Assembly: GCF_001905465.1 (NCBI RefSeq)
Contig: NZ_LISX01000003.1
Span: forward strand, 470,565-534,564
Length of the DNA: 64,000 nucleotides
Direction of reading: 5' to 3'
Source of the DNA: Kitasatospora sp. CB01950
GTDB lineage: Bacteria; Actinomycetota; Actinomycetes; Streptomycetales; Streptomycetaceae
A model generated the notes under the pieces. It had not been told where the DNA came from and searched no databases. It saw only the letters and a list, made by a program, of their open reading frames with translations. Of this stretch, positions 25,359 to 31,726 are shown piece by piece. Positions within the stretch are counted from its first letter, which is position 1, and every line of letters begins with the position of its first letter. The position numbers and the translations under genes are program-made.

Positions 25359-25718
25359 ATGGTCTCGGTAGTGCAGAACGTGGCGATCGACTGCGCCGAC
25401 GCGTACGGACTGGCCCGGTTCTGGGCCGAGGCGACGGGCCGCCCGCTCGACCCGGACGCGACGCCGGGCGACCGGGAGACCCAAGTGGAGCTGGCCGACG
25501 GCGGGTTGACGCTGTACTTCAACCAGGTGCCCGAACCGAAGACCGTCAAGAACCGCGTCCACCTCTGCCTGCGCCCCGACACCGCCCGGGACACCGAGGT
25601 ACAACGGCTACTGGCCCTCGGCGCCACCCTGGTCGGCGACCACCGCAACACCGACGGCACCGGCTGGGCGGTCCTCGCCGACCCCAACACACGTGACTAC
25701 CAGTTCTGTGCAGCTTAG
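25359..25718 (+). CDS. VOC-family (glyoxalase-like) protein, C-terminus rewritten by element insertion
   Basis: 119 residues. Typical VOC start MVSVVQNVAIDCADAYGLAR, then FWAEATGRPLDPDA and LGATLVGDHRNTDGTGWAVL. The original gene continued LADPEGNEFCVLRS; the insertion replaced everything after Ala-Asp-Pro by NTRDYQFCAA encoded by the mobile element's left end. The severed original C-terminus lies at 34650-34715. The new tail loosely mimics the lost strand, so the protein could still fold. VOC proteins are metal-dependent isomerases, dioxygenases or resistance proteins; no specific activity deduced. Confidence 0.88.
   Translation: MVSVVQNVAIDCADAYGLARFWAEATGRPLDPDATPGDRETQVELADGGLTLYFNQVPEPKTVKNRVHLCLRPDTARDTEVQRLLALGATLVGDHRNTDGTGWAVLADPNTRDYQFCAA
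25680..25710. other. attL of the element
   Basis: Core GACCC (25680-25684) at the VOC codon Asp-Pro. The arm CCCAACACAC follows at 25683-25692 and the 11-mer CCAGTTCTGTG at 25700-25710; the same 11-mer is at the other end (34631-34641). Confidence 0.85.
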
Positions 25719-25742
25719 CCGCAGGTCAGCACCAACGACAGA

Positions 25743-25771
25743 GCCCCGCCCGGCGCTTGGCCGAACGGGGC
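25743..25771. terminator. Hairpin terminator inside the left end
   Basis: GCCCCG (25743-25748) pairs with CGGGGC (25766-25771) and CGGC with GCCG inside, followed by GTTCT. It separates the VOC gene from the convergent minus-strand genes of the element. Confidence 0.65.
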
Positions 25772-25791
25772 GTTCTACTGTCTGGCGAGGC

Positions 25792-26022
25792 TCACTCGGA
25801 GGAGCGAACGGGGTGATGCGGCACTGCCCAGCAGTCGCGCGACCAGAACCGGGTAACCCCGTCTGTCCACGGTCGGCAGTCGTTCACCGTACGGGGCTCG
25901 TAGCGGGCTTCGTGGCGGTCCGGGGTGAGGATCTGCCACCCATCCCGCGCGCACTGCCGTAGGCCCCGCGTGTTGCCCCTGCGGGTGCCGTCCGGAAGCG
26001 GTCTGATGAACACCCGAGCCAT
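25792..26022 (-). CDS. Small hypothetical protein of the element
   Basis: 76 residues (ARVFIRPLPDGTRRGNTRGL, CARDGWQILTPDRHEARYEP, RFWSRDCWAVPHHP), basic and Trp-rich, no recognised family. ATG 26022 overlaps the stop codon of the gene upstream (TGATG), so translation is coupled. Accepted as real because of this overlap and its position in a typical two-gene unit of small actinobacterial elements. An excisionase/directionality role is possible but unsupported. Confidence 0.6.
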   Translation of the reverse strand: MARVFIRPLPDGTRRGNTRGLRQCARDGWQILTPDRHEARYEPRTVNDCRPWTDGVTRFWSRDCWAVPHHPVRSSE

Positions 26023-26378
26023 CACGCTCCCCGACCAGCGAGAGCGTGCGCCCCGGGGTAGGTGTACCCGGGGTCAGGGAGACCCAGAACCACCGCACGG
26101 AGTGCCGCGCGCCGCTCACGCTGGCGCTGCCTCTCGTCGTACTCGCGCCGCATCTCGTCCTGCTCACCGAGCCACGCGCCGTGGTCTATGTACGGGCGAA
26201 CCACTGTGCCCGTGTACAGCTCCTGCGGCTCGACCCACGGTCCCCGCAGGTGACCCCGAGGGACCTCGGCCATCGGGGCCGGAGTGGCGGCAGAAACGGA
26301 TGCGGCATGGCGCCGACCGTGAGCCGGAAGGATGAGAACCAGGGCTCGGAGTAGGGCCAAAACGATAAGATGACGCAC
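26022..26378 (-). CDS. Small membrane-anchored hypothetical protein of the element
   Basis: 118 residues from GTG 26378 (GGGAG 8 nt upstream). One N-terminal hydrophobic helix (HLIVLALLRALVLILPAHG) and a charged C-terminal part with an Arg/Glu-rich likely coiled segment (DEMRREYDERQRQRERR). No family recognised. Coupled with the downstream small gene. Confidence 0.6.
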   Translation of the reverse strand: MRHLIVLALLRALVLILPAHGRRHAASVSAATPAPMAEVPRGHLRGPWVEPQELYTGTVVRPYIDHGAWLGEQDEMRREYDERQRQRERRAALRAVVLGLPDPGYTYPGAHALAGRGA

Positions 26379-26412
26379 GTCGGCAGCTCCCTAATAGCTG
26401 TGCGGACGAATG

Positions 26413-26443
26413 GCCCCGGTGACTGGTCGCACAGTCCCGGGGC
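26413..26443 (+). terminator. Terminator-like hairpin between divergent genes
   Basis: GCCCCGG-T-GACTG (26413-26425) pairs with CAGTC-CCGGGGC (26432-26443), a 12-bp stem with one bulged T, followed by TCTTT. Oriented to stop plus-strand transcription, although no plus-strand gene lies directly before it; it could protect the GntR promoter from read-through or end an antisense RNA. Confidence 0.5.
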
Positions 26444-26485
26444 TCTTTGGTTGGTGGTGCGGATTTCGACCGTACCCAACTCCTA

Positions 26486-26505
26486 TAGATACGTCTAGAT
26501 ACGTT
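26486..26505. promoter_or_regulatory. Tandem 10-bp direct repeat upstream of GntR gene
   Basis: TAGATACGTC is followed at once by TAGATACGTT. It sits in the divergent promoter region 54 bp from the GntR-type start, in an unusually AT-rich patch; a likely operator for that regulator. Confidence 0.55.
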
Positions 26506-26558
26506 CATGCTCGTAGCGAAACGCGCGAGGTCGTTTGGGTAGTCCTACGCTTTTGGGT

Positions 26559-26852
26559 ATGGATGTAACCCCCATCGACCCGGACGCCGAAGCGCACCCG
26601 TATCAGCAGATTGCGGCGGACATCATCCGGGCCATTCGGTCCGGGGAACTGCGAGTCGGGGCCCGAGTGCCGTCCGAGAGCACGCTGATCCAGGCATACG
26701 GCGTTGCCCGGAACACTGCCCGCCATGCTGTCGAGCACCTGCGCTCAGAAGGGTGGGTCCGGACCCTTCCGCAGCGCGGCACGTTCGTGGCGGACCGCAC
26801 CGGCCAGACCGCCGGAGACCAGCAGGCCCCGCCCGCCGGAGTTGACCAGTAA
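26559..26852 (+). CDS. GntR-family transcriptional regulator (DNA-binding domain only)
   Basis: 97 residues. The complete GntR winged helix: HPYQQIAADIIRAIRSGELR, VGARVPSESTLIQAYGVARN, TARHAVEHLRSEGWVRTLPQ, RGTFVADR. No effector domain, as in the short KorSA/TraR-like regulators of Streptomyces plasmids and integrative elements. ATG 26559 has no Shine-Dalgarno; TACGCT at 26546-26551 could be a -10 box, giving a leaderless mRNA. It probably represses its own and the divergent promoter. Confidence 0.88.
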   Translation: MDVTPIDPDAEAHPYQQIAADIIRAIRSGELRVGARVPSESTLIQAYGVARNTARHAVEHLRSEGWVRTLPQRGTFVADRTGQTAGDQQAPPAGVDQ

Positions 26853-26874
26853 GGCGGGGCCGGATGGCTGCGGG

Positions 26875-28230
26875 TCAGGCTCGGACGAGTTCGGCAGCGC
26901 GCTGCCCCAGGTCTGCGGCGCCGGGGATTCCGCGCCGGGACCAACTCGTCATTGTGGTACGGACTTTGTGAAGGTCCTTCTTGTGCCGGTCCGAGACGAC
27001 TCCGTCCATGAAATCCAGGGACTGACCCCAAATCCCCACGGCTTCGTCGTGGCGGCGCTGGGCGGCAACGGAACGGGCCAGGTTCCCGAGCGTCAGGGCG
27101 TGAATGCGCCGGAACGCCTCGGGGTCACGCCCGGCGAGGGCTGCGCGATGGTGGCGTTCGGCCGCCTGGTGGTCTTTCAGCTCGGCCAGGGTCTTCGCGG
27201 TGTGAGAGGCGACGGTTGCCGCCACCGGCCCGGTAGCCGCCGTGAAGGACGCGGGCGGCGTCGCGGTGTCGAGCATGGCGTCCTCGGCTGCGAGAAGCGC
27301 CGCTGCGGCCTTCCGTCCACTCCCCACGGCCCCGTACGCCCTGGCGCTCGTGATCAGCAGCAGGGCCTCAGTCTGCGGGTCCACCTTCCCGCGCGCTCGC
27401 CGTAGGGACTCCTCCGCCAGTTCGACGCAGAATTCCGGCTGCTTGAGGTTGAGGGCCTGATGGGCGAGAGCGCGCATCATCCAGGCTCCGTGTCCTGTTG
27501 GGTCGCTCTCGCAGGCGAGTTGGTAGCCGAGAAGGTAGTACCGCTGTGCGGCACCTTCCCGGCCCAGGTCGTGGTACTTCCACGCGGCGAGGTACGACAG
27601 TTCGGCCGCCACGCCATAGGCGTCCCGACGAACCCCTTCGGAGGGATACACGGCTTGGAGCATCGGCACCACCGTGTCGGTCAGGTAGGTGGTCACGGCA
27701 CTCAGCCCGTGCCCACCGCCGAGACGCTCGTCAGCGGCGGTGAACACGCTGGTGATGTGCCGGACAGTGGCCACCTCGCCGACGCCCACTCGGCCGCCGG
27801 TCTTTCCCGCTCGCAGGGTGGCGGCGACGGCTTGGTGATCGTAGGTCAGGGGCAGCGCCACGGCGGCGGTGGCGAACGCACTGGCGAGGAAGTCACGGCG
27901 GGACTGCATCACGGCTCTCCCGAGGTCGGCGGCGGTGGCCAGCGGGTCGGCGCTCATAACCTCCCCGATCGCTTCCGACCCTAGTCCGATCTCCGCCACG
28001 GTCACCTTGCGACGCGTCCTCCGGGTAAGGGCCTCGGCAAGATACTGCGGCGTGCGCCCGGTGGGGGTACCGCCGGCCACCCAGTGAGCGACGGCCGAGG
28101 GCGCCGTTGCCAGATGCTCCCCTGCCTCGGAAGCGACCGCGCGCACTGTCGTCGCCAGCGCCTGGTACGTGCATCCGGCCTCGGCGATAGCACGGGCAAG
28201 TGCCTCGTTTGGTGCCTTAGTGTCCGTCAA
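26875..28230 (-). CDS. HTH regulator with C-terminal TPR repeats
   Basis: 451 residues, TTG start at 28230 (AAGGGG 8 nt upstream). The N-terminal ~75 residues resemble the XRE-like DNA-binding start of streptomycete regulators (NEALARAIAEAGCTYQALAT, SAVAHWVAGGTPTGRTPQYL, AEALTRRTRRKVTVAEIGLG). A linker carries the curious twin-arginine-like RRDFLASAFATAAVALP often found in these regulators. The rest is TPR-like helices (YHDLGREGAAQRYYLLGYQL, AAERHHRAALAGRDPEAFRR, LGNLARSVAAQRRHDEAVGI). It is divergent from the peptide operon with a palindrome between them, and is its likely regulator; peptide sensing is conceivable by analogy with TPR-type (RRNPP) regulators, but is inference. Confidence 0.82.
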   Translation of the reverse strand: MTDTKAPNEALARAIAEAGCTYQALATTVRAVASEAGEHLATAPSAVAHWVAGGTPTGRTPQYLAEALTRRTRRKVTVAEIGLGSEAIGEVMSADPLATAADLGRAVMQSRRDFLASAFATAAVALPLTYDHQAVAATLRAGKTGGRVGVGEVATVRHITSVFTAADERLGGGHGLSAVTTYLTDTVVPMLQAVYPSEGVRRDAYGVAAELSYLAAWKYHDLGREGAAQRYYLLGYQLACESDPTGHGAWMMRALAHQALNLKQPEFCVELAEESLRRARGKVDPQTEALLLITSARAYGAVGSGRKAAAALLAAEDAMLDTATPPASFTAATGPVAATVASHTAKTLAELKDHQAAERHHRAALAGRDPEAFRRIHALTLGNLARSVAAQRRHDEAVGIWGQSLDFMDGVVSDRHKKDLHKVRTTMTSWSRRGIPGAADLGQRAAELVRA

Positions 28231-28253
28231 CTGTCGCCCCTTATTGCGATCTT

Positions 28254-28287
28254 GAACGGGTTGAACGGGATCGGTGTGCTCACACCG
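28254..28287. promoter_or_regulatory. Palindromic operator candidate of the peptide operon
   Basis: CGGTGTG (28272-28278), CT, CACACCG (28281-28287): perfect 7-bp arms. Just left is the direct repeat TTGAACGGG (28252 and 28261). It lies between the divergent HTH-TPR gene and the precursor gene and is the best candidate binding site for that regulator. Confidence 0.55.
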
Positions 28288-28413
28288 TACCCCCGGAGCG
28301 TGACTGGCTGTTCACTGATTGCACCGGCAGGCCAGGGGTTCCCGCCCGGCTGACGCGGCAATGGCGACATCGGCCGCAAGCCACGCGGTGAACCCGCCAG
28401 CGGTCCGCAGGCT

Positions 28414-28434
28414 CCTCCCCGGACCTCGGGGAGG
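28414..28434 (+). promoter_or_regulatory. Leader hairpin before precursor gene
   Basis: CCTCCCCG (28414-28421), loop of five, CGGGGAGG (28427-28434), perfect. It ends about 25 nt before the GGAAGGAG ribosome binding site of the precursor gene. Possibly stabilises the mRNA 5' region or attenuates; no T-tract. Confidence 0.5.
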
Positions 28435-28474
28435 TGCACCAATCCGCAGTAGTTCCCATGGAAGGAGCAGGACT

Positions 28475-28630
28475 ATGCCCGCCAACATCGAGGTCAGCAA
28501 CCTGACGCGGCGCCTGGACCACTCGGTGCCGGACGGCGACTTCGCGCCCGTGGGCGTCGAGGCCCTGACGCGGCGCCTGGACCACATGGTCCCGGACGGC
28601 GACTTCGCGCCCGTGACCGTCGAGGTCTGA
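28475..28630 (+). CDS. RiPP-like precursor peptide with two tandem core units
   Basis: 51 residues. ATG 28475 has a strong GGAAGGAG 7 nt upstream. A 9-residue N-terminus (MPANIEVSN) is followed by two 21-residue units: LTRRLDHSVPDGDFAPVGVE-A and LTRRLDHMVPDGDFAPVTVE-V, ending at the stop. Five positions differ. No cysteine, so not a lanthipeptide or sactipeptide core; Asp, His, Phe and Pro are the candidates for oxidative modification. It is immediately followed by two oxygenase-type enzyme genes. The size, internal repetition and neighbours argue for a precursor rather than a spurious frame. Which part is leader and which is core cannot be read; each repeat may act as recognition plus core. 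No match to a named peptide class that I know. Confidence 0.78.
   Translation: MPANIEVSNLTRRLDHSVPDGDFAPVGVEALTRRLDHMVPDGDFAPVTVEV
28502..28627 (+). repeat. 63-bp tandem duplication inside the precursor gene
   Basis: 28502-28564 and 28565-28627, no gap. The first 21 bases (CTGACGCGGCGCCTGGACCA-C) and GACGGCGACTTCGCGCCCGT are identical between copies. Changes cluster at the Ser/Met codon and at the unit ends. Confidence 0.92.
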
Positions 28631-28667
28631 CAGCAATTCCCAGTTAATGCCGGTTAGTTGACGGCAT

Positions 28668-28704
28668 GGCGGGTCGGCTCGGGTGACCACCGGGCCGACC
28701 CGCC
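28668..28704 (+). terminator. Strong hairpin between precursor and enzyme genes
   Basis: GGCGGGTCGGC (28668-28678) pairs perfectly with GCCGACCCGCC (28694-28704). No T-tract. In RiPP operons such an intercistronic hairpin usually acts as a partial terminator or RNA-stabilising element giving more precursor than enzyme; that role is inferred here. Confidence 0.65.
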
Positions 28705-28744
28705 GCACGAGTCGCCACACAGTCCCAAGCAAGGAGAGTCCGCA

Positions 28745-29671
28745 GTGAACACCACCATCGCCACCAGCGTCCCGGTCGGCTCCTTCTTCGACCTCAGCCG
28801 GAAGGACCCGGAACTTCTCCGCCTGCGCGAGGAGGGCGCTGAGAGTGCTCTGCCGTTCGCCCTCATGGAACGCCTGCTCAAGTCCGGCACGCCCTACGCA
28901 CAGCACGCCCGCTCCCTGCGCAGCGAGAACGTGACCGTGGCCGGAGTGGCCTTCGACTGGTTCGACGCCCAGCTTCCCGGCGAGATCGCCAACGAGATCA
29001 ACCTGACGAACTACGAGATCGCCGAGCACACCGACGCCCGCCGCGAGGCACTGTCCGAGGCGCTGGACCGCCTGTCGCTGGTCCACCCCGAGGGATTCGC
29101 CCGAGTGCGCGAGTTCGTGCGCGGGCTGCTGTGGGTCGAGCTCAAGCCCGGTGTCCGCGCTTCTTCGCTGACCAGCTCCAGTGACCCGGCGCTCCCGTAC
29201 ATCGTCCTGTTCTCCGACAAGGCTCGGCACCACATCCCGCCGAACACGGTCAGCCCGGAGCCGTCCCCCCGCTTCCTGGCGGAGAACCTGCTCCACGAGG
29301 GGACGCACCAGTCGATCAGCTTCCACGTCCTTCAGCACCAGGTCTTCGCCGACGGGTACTCGTCCAAGGAGTCCCCGAAGATCGAGATCAAGTGGCGAGC
29401 GAGTCAAGGCGTCGCGCGCAACCAGTTCTGGGAGGTGGACCGGGCCTTCCACGCGACCTGTGTCTACAACCAGCTGTTGAGGTTCCGCCGAACCGAGCTG
29501 GACCGCAACGACCTGACCGCCAACGAGCGCGCGTGCTTCCAGGCCGCTTATGACGAGGGCCTGCCCGCCGTCCGCTACCTCATGCGCGAACTCGAACTCC
29601 TGAGTGAGCACTTCACCCCGCACGGGGTGGAGCTGCTGGCCGATCTGCGCCAGCAGACCGACCACCTGTAG
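28745..29671 (+). CDS. HExxH-motif peptide-modifying enzyme (putative aKG-dependent peptide beta-hydroxylase)
   Basis: 308 residues, GTG 28745 with AAGGAG 8 nt upstream. The diagnostic segment is AENLLHEGTHQSISFHVLQH, with HEGTH at residues 184-188. A downstream region WEVDRAFHATCVYNQLLRF supplies further His residues. The layout resembles the HExxH domain (TIGR04267 as I recall it) found alone or fused to radical SAM enzymes in RiPP clusters. Members have been described as alpha-ketoglutarate/iron-dependent beta-hydroxylases rather than proteases. The substrate is presumably the repeat peptide encoded 114 bp upstream, at Asp, His or Phe positions. A true zinc protease (maturation peptidase) is the main alternative, and no dedicated peptidase is otherwise present. 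Followed after 35 bp by the TPR-oxygenase. Confidence 0.8.
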   Translation: MNTTIATSVPVGSFFDLSRKDPELLRLREEGAESALPFALMERLLKSGTPYAQHARSLRSENVTVAGVAFDWFDAQLPGEIANEINLTNYEIAEHTDARREALSEALDRLSLVHPEGFARVREFVRGLLWVELKPGVRASSLTSSSDPALPYIVLFSDKARHHIPPNTVSPEPSPRFLAENLLHEGTHQSISFHVLQHQVFADGYSSKESPKIEIKWRASQGVARNQFWEVDRAFHATCVYNQLLRFRRTELDRNDLTANERACFQAAYDEGLPAVRYLMRELELLSEHFTPHGVELLADLRQQTDHL

Positions 29672-29706
29672 TGCCACCCTGAGCAGAACCGAACGAGGAG
29701 GGTCCG

Positions 29707-30951
29707 GTGCTCCAGCACCTCATCACACAAGACGCCGGCCTGCGAATGGTCCCGACCGACCGGGGCAAGTTGACCACTGCGGTTGGCCAACTCCAGGACG
29801 ATCTAAGGGCTTTGCCCGAGGGGGCCGACCCCGCTCGCACCCGGGCCCTGACTCGGTGGATCGGCGTCGGGCAGATGTGCTTGGGCCGCCACGAGGAGGC
29901 CCTGACGTTCTTGCGGCAGTCGCTCGACTTGGCCGCAGCGAGCGGGAACACCCGAGCGGTCGTCGCCACCAGCCTCAACCTCGGCGACGCCCACCGCTAC
30001 GCCGGTGACATGCGGGCAGCGGACGCGCTCTACCGCAGCGCCCTGGGCACCGCGCGGAGCCACCAGCCGGAACTGGTGGACTTCGCGCTCCAGCACACCG
30101 GTAAGTACCTGATGGAGCGCGGTGACCTCGCGGGCGCGGAGGCCCATCTCCGGGAAGCGCTGCGGCTGCGGATCGCCAAGGGTGACACCGAGCTGATCGG
30201 GTCCACACAGGCAGCGCTCTCGCGGGTGGAACTGCTGATCGACCAAGCCGCCGCGCCGGGCACGGGGACCGCCGTGCCCCACCAGTGGAGCGGTCAGTGG
30301 ACTTCGTGGCTCCAGTCCAACACCACGGCCCGGACCCCGGACCGGTGGGCAGAGGACTTCCCCGCCGTCCGGGGCGCCGTACGAGGGCTGACCGCGCATC
30401 AGCGGGTGCAGCCGCGACACCTGCGCGACCAGCCGTTCCCGGCTGAGCTGATCTCCGCCATGGCGCAGGAGGCCGAGGAAGCCCTGACCGCCAACGGATA
30501 CCTTCACAACGGCAAGTGGAACGCGGCCGTTGGCGACGCAGCGAACCGCTTCGCCGGGCAAGTCGATCTCGCCGCAGTCGTCACGGAGTCCACCGGGCTG
30601 GAGGTCGAGCAGCCGCACAACGGCGTCTACATCGCCTATCTGGAGGAGGGGCAGTTCCTCGACTTCCACATTGACGAGTTCGGGTTCGGTGAGGCCAACC
30701 TGATCCTGTGTCTCAAGCACGAGCGTTCCGCTGCAACTCCGACCGTGAGCGCTACCGTCTTCATCGGCGCTGACGGCTACCGTGCGTGCGATCTCGCGGC
30801 GGGCGAATGCGTCGTGTTCGATGGAGCGATCACCCCGCACGGAAGGACGCCCCTCGGTGCCGGAGAACGCGTGACCCTCATCAGCTTCGGATTCCGTGCG
30901 CGTGACGTGGCGAAGCGTTCGGCCGCTCACCTCCCGGCGGCCCCGAGCTGA
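29707..30951 (+). CDS. TPR protein fused to a 2OG-Fe(II) oxygenase domain
   Basis: 414 residues, GTG 29707 with GAGGAGG 5 nt upstream. Residues ~30-185 are TPR repeats (LGRHEEALTFLRQSLDLAAA, LNLGDAHRYAGDMRAADALY, LMERGDLAGAEAHLREALRL). Residues ~230-405 form a prolyl-hydroxylase-like double-stranded beta-helix: FHIDEFGFGEANLILCL supplies His321 and Asp323, TPHGRTPLG supplies His378, and GERVTLISFGF supplies Arg388 for 2-oxoglutarate. TPRs probably recognise the precursor peptide. Last gene of the operon, with a terminator at 31009-31052. The oxygenase part could hydroxylate, desaturate or cross-link. A homologous TPR fragment is at 21139-21273. Confidence 0.85.
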   Translation: MLQHLITQDAGLRMVPTDRGKLTTAVGQLQDDLRALPEGADPARTRALTRWIGVGQMCLGRHEEALTFLRQSLDLAAASGNTRAVVATSLNLGDAHRYAGDMRAADALYRSALGTARSHQPELVDFALQHTGKYLMERGDLAGAEAHLREALRLRIAKGDTELIGSTQAALSRVELLIDQAAAPGTGTAVPHQWSGQWTSWLQSNTTARTPDRWAEDFPAVRGAVRGLTAHQRVQPRHLRDQPFPAELISAMAQEAEEALTANGYLHNGKWNAAVGDAANRFAGQVDLAAVVTESTGLEVEQPHNGVYIAYLEEGQFLDFHIDEFGFGEANLILCLKHERSAATPTVSATVFIGADGYRACDLAAGECVVFDGAITPHGRTPLGAGERVTLISFGFRARDVAKRSAAHLPAAPS

Positions 30952-31008
30952 GCACGGCTGGAGCCTGCGTTTTGAGTTGACGCCGAAGCGGTTTCACCAG
31001 ACGCAGAA

Positions 31009-31052
31009 AGGCCCCGCCCTGACCTCCGCTGAAGGAGAACAGGACGGGGCCT
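31009..31052. terminator. Terminator after the peptide operon
   Basis: AGGCCCCG (31009-31016) with CGGGGCCT (31045-31052), plus internal CCTG/CAGG and CTCC/GGAG pairs, followed by CTGCAATTTCT. Convergent with the terminase gene ending at 31099. Confidence 0.8.
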
Positions 31053-31098
31053 CTGCAATTTCTGCCAACGGACTCGCCGTCATCACTTGGCGGGGTGA

Positions 31099-31593
31099 TC
31101 AATCCCAGATATCGGAATCGTCGTCAGGCTCCGGCGGGGCAATGGCCACTCGCGCACTCGGCGAGAGACCCAATTCCCTGATGTAACGAGCAAGTTGGGA
31201 TCGATACTGTGCCGCGATGGTGGCAGCGCCGTTCTTCACCGTGCCACGCTCAGCGGTGACCATGAGCCCGCGTTCCGACAAGTCCCGCTCGGCTTGGTCA
31301 ATGCGGGCCACGCAGACGCACAGATCCTTGACGGTCGAGTGGTCCACCTCGCCGAGCCCTGCGGCCACTTCGAGAATCGGCACAATGCGTTGCCACTCGG
31401 CCGAGGCCATTTCCCGACAGCGGATATTTGCCTCTTGGATCTCGGCGGCCGGCGAGTCCTTGAACACGCCTCGCCAATCGGGCTCAGCAAGAACGGCGCG
31501 GGGAACAATAACCCCCTCTCTGATCTCAGCCTTGGACGGGTTTCCTTCGCGGACCCGTATTGCCGCTGGCTTGGGTCGATATCGGTCGGCCAT
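31099..31593 (-). CDS. P27-family phage terminase small subunit
   Basis: 164 residues, ATG 31593 with AAAGGAG. Family features: N-terminal PKPAAIRVREGNPSKAEIRE, the helical middle CREMASAEWQRIVPILEVAA and KDLCVCVARIDQAERDLSER, and the end NGAATIAAQYRSQLARYIRE followed by LGLSPSARVAIAPPEPD. In phages it recognises packaging DNA and partners the large subunit TerL. No TerL, portal or capsid gene is present in the element, so this is an orphan TerS, as in phage satellites that redirect a helper's packaging motor. Confidence 0.85.
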   Translation of the reverse strand: MADRYRPKPAAIRVREGNPSKAEIREGVIVPRAVLAEPDWRGVFKDSPAAEIQEANIRCREMASAEWQRIVPILEVAAGLGEVDHSTVKDLCVCVARIDQAERDLSERGLMVTAERGTVKNGAATIAAQYRSQLARYIRELGLSPSARVAIAPPEPDDDSDIWD

Positions 31594-31726
31594 TGGTCTC
31601 CTTTCTCGCTCGCTGTGAGGGTGCCCGGAGCTTCCAAGAATGGCCACAGCCCCGGTGCGAGTTTCTTCCCTCCCTGCCGATCACCCTTGGGCGTAGAGGG
31701 GAGTACCCCCCTGGGGCGCAGGCTGC

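Noticed and set aside
26413-26443. tRNA-like or att hairpin
   Set aside because: A single stem with a T-rich tail; no cloverleaf, and the att sites are elsewhere.
28319-28474. N-terminal extension of the precursor (103-residue version)
   Set aside because: The upstream part is low-complexity and contains the leader hairpin; GGAAGGAG sits just before ATG 28475.
28745-29671. Plain zinc metalloprotease
   Set aside because: HEGTH alone would allow it, but the operon with a repeat peptide and a 2OG oxygenase favours a peptide-modifying HExxH enzyme; kept as an alternative.
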